This document shows, piece by piece, positions 12,801-24,800 of a stretch of DNA of 64,000 nt (positions within the stretch are counted from its first letter, which is position 1; the number at the start of each line of letters is the position of its first letter). Under the pieces are notes generated by a model. That model saw only the letters and a program-made list of their open reading frames with translations, made no database searches and had not been told where the DNA came from. Source of the stretch: Branchiostoma floridae (taxonomy: Eukaryota > Chordata > Leptocardii > Amphioxiformes > Branchiostomatidae); contig NC_049992.1 of assembly GCF_000003815.2 (NCBI RefSeq), positions 385,930-449,929 on the forward strand, written 5' to 3'. The position numbers and the translations under genes are program-made.

Positions 12801-15800
12801 ATTAGAGATCCAATGGAGATACAAAGGATTAGAACTGCTTTTAATCAACTAAAAATCAACAAAGACATTATAAAAATTGACTATTATGCACATTAATGTA
12901 AACTTTTTCTACGTAACCTACCTGTGAGAAGACTGATGAATGGAACAGTCCGATGCCCTATGACCTCCTGCTGATGGTCAGAGTAACAAACCACGGTGAA
13001 CCTGACCATGGCAAGGTCGGGCAAGGTCAGGTTGAAGGTCATAGTGTCATCCCAGGTAGGGTTGTAACCTGTAAATAACAATAATCAAATACTGTAATTC
13101 ATAAATTATCCTAATGTAAGTTATACAAGTGCAGGCATCACTATATCAAGATAAAAATTTGAGTTCATTTGTAATTTTCCTTAATGAAGATATTTACATT
13201 TGCATACATTAACTGTAAATTGCAAAAAAGTCGTTTTATTTTTGTTATTCTTTCAGTGACCTCTTCAATGAGTTCAATGCTTTTCCAATGTAGATCAAAG
13301 TATAACTGTATCGCAGAACTAAACAACACAAAAAAAAACTTTTAATTTCATTGCAGAATTTAAAAGTTCCGACAAAAATGAATGAATTTCCAGTGATGAG
13401 TATATCAGTATCCTCTCACCGTCAGTACTATGGGGCCTTGTTTGCTCCTTGTGATAGTCCGCGTTCAGCCCCAAAACTTCCACCTCGACGCGAAGCTCGG
13501 CCGGACCGTCACTGGCGGCAGTCACTCCCCGCAACTGCTGACCGCTCAGCACTCGCACGGTCAGCTGTCGTCTGGTCACTCCCGCGATCGGGGATGTGGT
13601 CAGGGGGTTGAACGACTTGTTGTCTTAAGAAAAGGCAAGGAGAAGAAAAAATTACTTTGAAATTGATAGTGGTAAGAAAGCTGGTGTTTTACTTCAACGG
13701 GCGATTATACTCGCTATATACGCAGGTATAAAAGTGTCTAACACTGAAGAGTAACCACATGTACCAACTGCACAGATACAGAATACAGAAGCTGGTGCGT
13801 GACACCAATGGGCAGTCAAACCAACTACGTAGATACAGAATAAAGAGACTTTTTTTCCACAACAGTTGCTCTATTTTTCATCATCTGTGAATTCATCATC
13901 TGTGAACAGTTTCATCAGGTTGGTACATCACTGAATAAAGAGACTCTTTTTACACATCCAATACTTTTTTCTCTACTTTTTTCTCTGACATTTCAGTGAC
14001 CGTCTGTCACCTTTCTCAGGGCAATTCTGACTAGATCACATTGTACCATATATAAAGCAGTGGTTGTATACAAAGAGTCTCTTCATTCAGCNNNNNNNNN
14101 NNNNNNNNNNNNNNNNNNNNNNNNNNNNNNNNNNNNNNNNNNNNNNNNNNNNNNNNNNNNNNNNNNNNNNNNNNNNNNNNNNNNNNNNNNNTCGACTTGA
14201 AGTCCACAGTGCTGACTGTACCCATGTACCAGACCAGGTCTGACAGCTCCTTCGCCAACAGCATCCTCCTCGTGTGCTTCTCTCCACCCTTCCTTCCCCG
14301 CCCTACATCCGGGAGATCTGGACAACAAAAAACATAGCCAGGACTTAGAAAAAGAACACTACACTGTATAGTCCTCACTATACAAGTGCTAGAGTTTTCT
14401 CAAAAAGATTGATTTACTTTATAGCTGTGGTGTTGAATGGCTGTGTGGACAGGCTAGCAGACACAAGACCAAAAATAAAATACTGTATCTGTAACTGTAC
14501 CTGAAATTTAAAGTTTTAACAAATTAGGATTTGATGTACTTTGTTTGATTTAGAAAGAATGTACTATACAATACAAACAAGGTCACAAAACCCTGGGAGG
14601 GCAAAATTGACTTTGACCTCCGCCTTCCCAACCCCTATCCAAATACCAAATATCGTTAAGATCCATTCAGAGATTTTAAAGTTATGCTGACCACAAATAT
14701 CCCGAAATACAAACGCAAACACACACACACACACAGACACAAACACACCAAAACCAATACCTGCATTTTTCATGGACGAGGTAAAAATCAACTAAAAGAA
14801 AAGGAACCAATATCTACCTCTCTGCCCCTGTGCTCTCTCCCCCACAGCAGTGGTTGCCGGGGCATGGGTTTCCATGCCAACAGCATCCTTGTTGTCGGGG
14901 ATGATGTCATTGACATCCTGCAGCTGCTCCTGACTGTGTAGGGTGGGGAGGCCGGGGGGCGCCACAGGCTGCTTTTTCTGTCAAAGGAATTTGTAATACA
15001 AACGCATTAAAACAGCCCCTTCTACTTTTACATACTGTAAATGCATTTAAGTTCGCGGAGATTTAATTTCGCGTTAGCGGGAAAATGGACTTTTCGCGGT
15101 GGTTTTAATTTTGCGGTAGCACCATGCACTGTGGTCTCTTACTGTATTCCCGGTGAAGCGGCCGCCACGAAAAACCACGAACATTAAACCACTGCAAAAG
15201 TTTCTGCATTTACTGTAGTGTAGTTAACCCCACCCTGTCCTCAGCAACCATTTTCCCACATCCCTTAAATAGTTGCTGTATCCACTTTTTGAGACCCATC
15301 AGATCAAATTGCTCTGGCTCATAAACTAGGTGTCAGGTGGTTTGCATACAAATGTAGATCAACAATTTTCACTTGTTGCTGAACAACAGATCTATTCTTA
15401 ACTTATGCTCAACATGCTGCAAATATAAAAGTTAATAATAATTGTACCTTCTTCCTGTGCGTGAGTTTGCTGAACGTGTCGTGCACTTTGGCCCCAAACT
15501 TCCTGTCCTGGGTATCCACCGCATCCGCCTCGCTGAACGAGCTGCTCCGGCCAGCCTGGGGGCACAGAAAATAATTTGGCAAATATTTAGTAACTGCGTT
15601 TTCTGTCTACCTGCACTGGTTCGTGACTGCACCTTCTCGATCCTAGTTGCATTCTTGAATACAGCATAAAGCAAAATACAGCAAAATTCCAAATTTTACT
15701 ACTGAGAACATTTTTCAAAATATGATGGACTGAAAGACAAATAAAATATGGAGCTTGTTGGATAAACAAACAAACAAACAGACAGAAACAAACAAATAAA

Positions 15801-18800
15801 TAACAAACAAACCTTCCTCTCTCTGCTCCTGCTCCGATCCCTCCGAGACTTCTCCGAGTCCTCATGATCGCTGGACGCTCCCCTCCTCCTCCGGATGAGC
15901 GGGGAGTTCGCCAGCGCGAGTCGCGCCCGTTGTCTCGGACTAACAGGAACCTTGTGATGCTCCTTCTCTGCCGTGACAGTCTTGCCGTTCTTAGCCAGGG
16001 TGGCCAGCTTACTTCTGGCATAGGACTCCACAATGTGTTTCCTACAGGAACTCTCCATCAGCTGGAAGGAGAGAAAATGATGACTACAAATTTAAGTGAA
16101 AAGCACCTGACAGTTTTTTCCCTTGACTCAAAAAAAAAATCCAATTGAATTATTTTCTACCTGGCAGTGCCTAGCCTCGACCAGGCTCCGCGGATCGGGG
16201 GTCTAATTCTGTAAATGCATTTACGTTTGCGGGGATTTAATGTCGCGATAGCGGGAAAAGGGACTTTTCGCGGTGGTTTGACTTCGTGGTAGCTCCATGT
16301 ACTGTAGTTTCTTACTGCCATAGAAAAATGTTCCACCTGAAACTCACCTCCCCACACCTGGTGTGTAACACCTGAGGACAGGCTATTTGACACATGAACA
16401 CCTGAGACTCACCTCCCCAGGTAGCAGCTTGTATCCCTCCTCCATCTCATCAGCACTGTCTTCATCGCTCACTTCTCCACACCTGGTACCTGCCGGGACA
16501 CCTGGGTTCAGCTTCTTACTCTGGAAAACAACACAAACATGTCTCATCAGCGCTGTCTTCATCGCTCACTTCTCCACACCTGGTACCTGCCGGGATACCT
16601 GGGCTCAGCTTCTTACTCTGGAAAAACAACATAAACATGTCACACATGCCAATTAGAAAGCGATAAAAGCTAGACAGACATCAAGGGTCTTCCCGCAATT
16701 TTTTATTAGCTCCTGTCACGTCACTTCTGACTTTCGGAACGTCAGCGCAGTGAATCAGAAATCTGATGAAGGTCGACGAGATCGACTGAAAATTTATGGT
16801 GAGCATTTTCCTTGAATATGTTGGATCAATGCTTAAAACTGTTCAACTATAGACATTGAGGGTGATTAGATGTAAACAATGTGGGCATGTCCAACTTAGG
16901 AGAAATCACACTGGGGGAAAATGTGAAATACACATTGATTGTTTAGCTCACTGAGGAGCTTATAATCCTTCCACTGGTCATGACAAGAGAAGTCAGACGC
17001 TATGTACAGTCTTTGATGAGAATCTTCCGATGGAGGTCCTGCGACCAAGGGCAGGTGTGTCACTCCAGGTGGGAGCGGTGATAAACAAACAAACAAACAA
17101 ACAAACATCTCACCATGATGAGGACCCTCCCACGCAGGTCCCGAGGAGAAGGCAGGTGTGTTGCCCCAGGTGGGAGTGGTAACAAACAAACAAACAAACA
17201 AACAAACATCTCACCATGATGAGAATCCTCCCCCGCAGGTCCTGAGGAGAAGGCAGGTGTGTCGCCCAAGGTGAGAGCGGTAATAAATAAACAAACAAAC
17301 AAACAAACAAACAAACAAACATCTCACCATGATGAGGACCCTCCCGCGCAGGTCCTGAGGAGACGGCAGGTGTGTCGCCCCAGGTGCGAGCGGTAATAAA
17401 TAAACAAATAAACAAACAAACAAACATCTCACCATGATGAGGACCCTCCCGCGCATGTCCTGAGGAGAAGGCAGGTGTGTAGCTCCAGGTGAGAGCAGTA
17501 ATAAATACACAAACAAACAAACAAACATCTCACCATGATGAGAATCCTCCCGCGCAGGTCCTGAGGAGAAGGCAGGTGTGTAGCTCCAGGTGAGAGAGGA
17601 GGAACCTCGAGTTTCCCTGCCAGGATCTGTGTCAGGTAGAGCGCCATCTTCCTCTGCTGGTCCAAACTGCAGTGGTTCTCCAGGCACAGGATCACGGGGT
17701 AACTGGGGAGGGAAACAAACCCAAAATGTACAAGCTAATAGGAAAATGGAGGCCCAAAACCGATCTTGGTCTGCATCTTTTCGAGTCCATCTACAGTTTC
17801 AACAACTCCAAATTATCAGTTAGATAGTTTTTGGATATTCAGGATATGAACCGAACCCCAAAACACTGAGTACTTTGGCAACAACAATTTGAGTCGGTGT
17901 CTTTCTAGTTCCCATTCATCATTGCAACAAAAATTCATAGTTTGAAATCTTTACGAGCCTGATATCATGGTACGAAAACTGATATTTAAACATGCTTAAA
18001 CCTAACGTAAAGGATACTTATATGCACTTACTTACATGAACGAGACTGCATATAAGTATCCTTTACGTTAGGTTTAAGCATGTTTAAATATCAGTTTTCG
18101 TGCCATGATATATATGTTGACTGTGCGGCACCTGTCTGCCCATGCCATTATTTTCATGAATAAATTCAAGAAGTTCCACCCAGAAATCAATATAATAACT
18201 AACCTGGATTTCAAGTAATATACTTTGTAAATGGAAAACTTGTACAAAAATTAACTCCATTTGAGAGTTTCCCACCTGGTGTTGATTAAGCAAATCTGTC
18301 CATGACTCCGATGACGTCCCTGAAGAGACTCGGGAGGTGAGGGTGTAGCCGTGGTACACGATAGGCTTCCCCCTCTGGACCATCCCAACAGTCAACTGGA
18401 ACAGCAACACATTTACATTTAGTTACATTTAGTTACAGATACAGTACATCTATCTGTATTTTAGACTATAGACACGAGAGGTGAGGGTGTAGCCGTGGTA
18501 CACAATAGGTTCCCCCTCTGGACCGTCCCAACAGTCAACTGGAACAACAACACATTTACATTTAGTTACATTTAGTTACAGATACAGTACATCTATCTGT
18601 ATTTTAGACTATAGACACGAGAGGTGACAACAGTCAACTGGAACAACGACACATTTACATTTAGTTACAATAATTCTCTATCTGTATCTTAAGCTATAGA
18701 CACAAGAAGTGAGGGTGTAGACGTGGTACACGATAGGCTCTCCGTCTGGACCATCCCAACAGTCAACTGAAACAACACATTTACATTTACATTTACATTT

Positions 18801-21800
18801 ACATTTAGTTACATCTATCTGTATAATAGACTATAGACACGAGAAGTGAGGGTGTAGCCGTGGTACACGATAGGCTCCCCCTCTGGTCCATCCCAACAGT
18901 CAACTGGAACAACAACACATTAATTTACAGTCAGTTAATTTGTAATTGTATATTAGACAACGCGTTTACACCAGGTAGAGTAGATTAGACTAGAATAGAG
19001 TAGAGCAGAGTACAGTGGAGTGGAGTAAAGTGGAGTAGAATACAATAGAGTAGAGCAGAGTACAGTACAGTACAGTACAGTACAGTTAAAGTAAATTAGC
19101 ATAAAATAGACTACTGCAACTAGAATAGACTATAGAATAGAATATAGGATAGAGTAGAATAGAATAGAATAGAATAGAATAGTATAGTATAGAATAGAAT
19201 AGAACAAGAATAGAACAGAATAGAACAGTATAGACTAGAATAGAATGGAATAGAATAGAATAGAATAGAATAGAATAGAATAGAATAGATTGAATAGTAT
19301 TAAACAGGATATAGTAGGTTTTTTTTTACACAATCAGTATACAATACAATAGAATACAATAGAATACAACAGAATACAACGGAATAGATATGAGAGAACT
19401 TACGCTCGACACATCTGCATCCAGACTGAAGCACCCAGGCGTACATGTCCACGCTGGACTCCGAAAGGAGCTGGTCGCCCTGGAGATAAGTATTATGGGA
19501 TGTTGCGATGTAGTAGTGGGACAGCGGCTGGGTCATGTCCTGGTGAACAGCATGATGGGAAGAGTCGAAGATGTCCCCGTGGTGGCTCAGCAGGTAGTTG
19601 GTGAAACCTGAACGCAGAGCGAGAAGAAAAATTGCAAATTATCTACATGCAAAGCTGTGCATTGATGATCTAGTGATTGGGCTTAGCGAATATGGGATTG
19701 TGATATCATAGGTTCAATTCCTGACTTTCCTGGCTAGCTTAATATTGTATCTTTGGGAATGGCACTTAACACAACTTCTTCCTCACTCCAACCAGGTGTA
19801 AAAATGAGTACATGACTTTGGTTGTGGAGGTAAAATGCAGTGGAAGGAGAGGGATGGGCACTTGCCATTAAGACACTGTGGAAAACAACCCACTGCCTCT
19901 ACAGCCTATGGGAACTTTACCTTTGCCTTTACCTTATACATTTAAAGAGATTCTAATGCAGATACATGTACAGTTACTGTAGATAATTTCTTTTAAAGAA
20001 GACTGACCATCGAGCCCCAGCCAGCCGTTTAACATGTAGTCCTCCCGAGGCTCACAGTGTGCGATAATGTCCAGGCACTGGTCACGCCCGCAGTCTTCAA
20101 CCTGGCAAAGGGAAACAAACTTATTAGTTTAACTGGTCAAACTACGCAGTGGTCAAGAAAGAAGAAAGACCTTTTAGTCTTCTCCCTGCTGTCTAGATCC
20201 ATAGCTATTTTTTAACCTGACAAAAGAGATTCAGAGAACTGAAATGAAGAACACTGAAAGGATGGAGCTAGGTAAGATAAGGTAACTTATATTACGGAAT
20301 ACAAAATTAATACTAATACTGGATGTCATTTTCCAGCATGGGATTTCACTGGGGCTGTCTCACAAACTACACCAGATTTAGATCCTGCTAATACTGTTTA
20401 TTTTTTAAAAGTAATAATTGTTGTATTGAACAATTTGCATACTTTGAACTTTCTTTTGTTCTTCAATGGATTCAGCTTTACAAAGTAACACTAGCCCCAA
20501 GCTTTTTAAGGTAATAGCCTCCTGACTTATTCATTGTGCAAATAACAGAATGTTCACAAACCTTTTGCTCCTTTTCTAAGAACTGTGCAAGCTCTGCTGC
20601 GGTAAGAAAGTCCTTCCCCTCCGAGTACTTCTTAAGGAGCACCACAAGGTCCTGCCGTGTGGAGATGGTTCTGTAGAGACTCAAGAAACCTTCCCAGTCA
20701 AGCAGACCAGAACCCTCTACCGCTCTCTGGAACAAGACAAGAAACGTTAACGCCTGATAGTTACATGTACAACTGTTCATTGTGAGGTCCTGCCGTGTGG
20801 AGATGGTTCTGTAGAGGCTCAGGAAGCCTTCCCAGTCAAGCAGACCAGAGCCTTCTACAGCTCTCTGGAGAAAGACAAGACAACAAGGAACGTTAAACTT
20901 TACTCCTGATAGTTACATGTACTACTGTTCATTGTGAGGTCCTGCCAGGTTGTGCCATCAACATTTCAGGCTACCCCACTTGCAAATTATCACCTTCTTT
21001 CTTTAAATCAGCTACTTAATATCTTTTCTTTCAGTTACACGTAACTACTTACAATATGTTTTATTTTATCAAGAAATAATACAAAAGCTTCTGCACTGAG
21101 GCAGGGAAAAGTGGTGTCCCAACAGCAAATTTTCAGGTTGCAAACTGCACTTAAAATTAAGTTGCACCAAGCAAAATGTTGTTACATTTGCAAGTGTGCA
21201 AGTGTGTATTTTGAGCACTGATAAACGGACCAGTTGTTCCTACCTGCACCATGTCCTGTATCTTTCCGCTGGAGTCGTAGATGTTGAGCCTGTCAAACAG
21301 GAGCAGCACCTCCGGACACGTCAGCCGACCGTCGCGGTCCCCGTCCACCTGGCTGAAACACTCCAGCAGCCACTGGTAGGTAAGGTCAGGGTCAAGGGCA
21401 ACACTCTACATATAACACAGCTCACTTAGTTATACAATTCACTTCTCATTCCAGTAAGGTCAGGTGACAGTCAAGGGCAACACTTCACACTTACACAGCT
21501 ACCTTATTATTCCAGTAACCACTGGTAGGTAGGGTCGCAGTCAAGGGCATAACACTTTTGAAAAATTGCAATCCATTTAGTAAAATTATGCATCTCAATT
21601 GTGCAAACCTGTACAAGTGACCGCCTCTACATGTGAAGGCCACCTTTTGGTGGTCCCTTAAATGACTTTGACTTAAGCATCAAGAATCCTGTCTATAGTG
21701 ATCACCTGTCGACTGTGTCAGGGCCAAGGTCAAGGGTACACACTACAGGGATTGTGGCCAAAGGATGATTTAAAGTTTTGGGCTACTGCTGAAATTGTTT

Positions 21801-24800
21801 GGTTCAAGGAACATTTTAAATTTGCCTCTGGCACAGCTTTTTTTTCCATTCCAATTTAAGGCTGCATGAAACACTTAATAGTACCTTGTGTCTCAAAATA
21901 TAAGTAGAGTTCAAGACAAAAACAGAAAGCAGGGGGAAAACTTGCATCTGATTCAGTTCCTCAGACTTATATATCAACCCTGTGACTGTGTGTGCTATTC
22001 TTATCTGTTCTCATTTTGATCATTCTTTTCCAATCTGGGAACCAACACCTTAAATTGGAGCCACCCTATCTTACGAGTGTCTTTAACCCCAGGAGAAGAG
22101 GGGTAAGGTCTCCCATTCTCTTGATTAAATCCATAATCCTGGTGTATGCTAGTCGTACCTTAAGGAACCTGTTCTCATGTTGATATTCCAGTACAATCTG
22201 GGAAACAAAACTTAATTGGTGCAGCCCTATCTTATCAGTTGGCAGTGTCTTTAACCCGTAAGTATGTCTCCCATTTTTTTGATTAAATCCATAATCCCGG
22301 TGTACGCTAGTGGTACCTTCACTTTTAAGGATTCTGCACCGATGTACAATCCAGGAACCAGCACCTTAAATTGATGCTGCCCTATCTTACCAGTTGGCAG
22401 TGTCCTTAATTTGCTACTCTCTGTTCGAAAGATAAATTCAGTTACATTCTGGGAGGCGATAACCCTCACTGTGTACAAATAGCCAAATATATCCAAGAAT
22501 GTTTATACCATAGAACCAATTGTGTAAATAACATCCTAGACCCAATATCGTGACTTATTCATACCTATAGATATTTGTATATGTCTGTTTAGTTGTACTG
22601 TAAGTAGTTGTTATATATAGAACTTACGAAAGTCGCTGCACTTTTGTCGTGTCAATAAAGATTTCTTTCTTAACCCCAGCAGTAGAGTGGTAAGTACTCC
22701 TCCCATTCTCTTGATTGAATCCATAACACCTGTGTGTGCTAGTCTATTGTTGTTGATCTTCCAGTACAATCCAGGAAACACAAACGTAAACTGATGCCGC
22801 CCTATCTTACCAGCTGGCAGTGTCCTTAACCCCAGCAGCAGAGTGGTAAGTGTTCCTCCTGTTGTCTTGATTGGATCCCTAACCCTGGCGTGTGCTATTC
22901 CATAAGAATCTGTTTTCAGTTGCTTGAGTAACTACTTTTTGGTGAATCTGTTTTCATGCTGCTACAGCATGTTTTTTCTAATCCGGGAACCAACAAACTG
23001 ATTTGATGCAGCCCTATCTTAACACTTGGCAGGGTCCCTAACCCCAGCAGTAGAGTGGTAAGTGCTCCTCCTGTTCTCTTGATTGAATCCGTAACCCCGG
23101 CGACCCCTCCACTCATCACCCCAGTGTTTCATCTCCGCACAAATCAGTGTTTCAGGGACGGAGTGACAACAGGATGGATCGCTTCTGATGAAGGGGGACC
23201 CACACTAGTGCTTATAATCAAGTCTGTATAAGTTCTGTTTTTACATTATTTTGGTTTAGTTGTTTCAGTGCGATAACCAGTCTGCACAATAGAGGTCATT
23301 CTCAAGTTTTACTTAACTCGCTTCCCTGAAAACTTAGTCTAAACAAAAAGAATGTCATATGCAACACATAGTACGGACTTGAATACACACAGTCGTGTGA
23401 CTGATCCCGAACCGCTAGCTTGATCTTTTTGCTGTGTGGTTAGTAAGAGACAAGATTGAGCTAGCAGTTATTGACAATGACAATGACAATGATGTTTATT
23501 GCTGGGGCAAATGCATTAAGTTTGATATAAAGTTAATGACAACAAATAAACAATGATATATCCTAATAATAACTATTACAGAGGATGGTACCCAGGCTAC
23601 CCCATTGTTTTATTGGGCACAAATCAGCATTTCAGGGACGGAGATGACAACAGGATGGATCACTTCTGATGAAGGGGACCCACACAATTTCTCAAACTCA
23701 CCAAGTGTCACTGACGAAGGATAGTGGATTGTATCCGAAACGTCTGACCGTTTCCAAAACCATATCCAGTTGCTTGAGTAACTACTTTTGGGGGTATCTT
23801 ATTACCTGGATGTCTAACCTACATCGATGTATGACCAATAATTTTTTATTACCATCACTGTCACAGTGGTGAGGATTTAATTTTTTTAGAATAAACGAAA
23901 AAAAAAAAAATTTCTCAAACTCACAATGCAATCATTGGAGTGACAATTACAAGTTTGGGAGGAAATGATATGTATGCAATACTTATAATATCCTATATCA
24001 ATTTCACCTAAAAATGTCAGTTACCTGTATAATTTAGCCAGTCATTAATATGTACTTTAGGGTGTTAACAATATACTATGCTTAAAATATAGGCAGATCT
24101 TTTTCTTTGGAAAAAGGCTAAAAATTTTGGCTAAAAATGACAAAGGACCTTAGACTGGCAAGAGCTGATTTGAGATAAGCTTCAATTTTCTTATATCTGA
24201 AAAAAAATCCTAATGTGTGCAATTGCAGGACTTAGGACCTATCTCAGCACCAACTGTTGAAGAAACTAGCTGTTTCAGTTTTCCATTTGCCAATTCATCC
24301 GATTAGTAGTTGAACATTCATTGAAACGTTAACATGCAGGGTGGATATATTGACCATGTGGCTAAAAGGATATTGCCAGTTTGTGATGGGTTTGTGTTCG
24401 AAGCCGCTCTCCTCTCTCATCTCCATCACCAGGTGTCTCAGCCCACGGACCCAGAGGGCTGCCTCCTCTGCTGACCTGCAGTAGGTCAGGATAAACTTAT
24501 ACTTAAACTTCTAACACAAAAATTGGACTTACATGTAACGTAAGTTCACCTTTATCCGTTGGGTAACCTAAATCTGTTGTGTTGCTAGGCAGGGTATCCA
24601 GGGATATCAAGTCGATGGATCTGAGGTAGTTTCAAATTGTACTATTTTAAAAATGTTACAGTTTGTAACTATCATCTGTAGACTTAATTTCCCTAAATAC
24701 ATTGTTCTTAAAAAGAACGGATAAAGGTAACACCCTACGGATAAAGGTGAACTAGCTTTACCCAGATTCTGAGCTGTTCAACTCTTGTCTTTGTCAAGGA

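Noticed and set aside
13319..13660. Plus-strand ORFs over PLC exon 16
   Set aside because: Shadows of the C2 exon. Only the minus frame matches PLC-eta and has splice sites.
16896..17687. Long minus ORFs rich in [10 protein letters not shown]
   Set aside because: They come from TTTG tracts read through the exon-10 array. Only the first unit fits the PLC frame.
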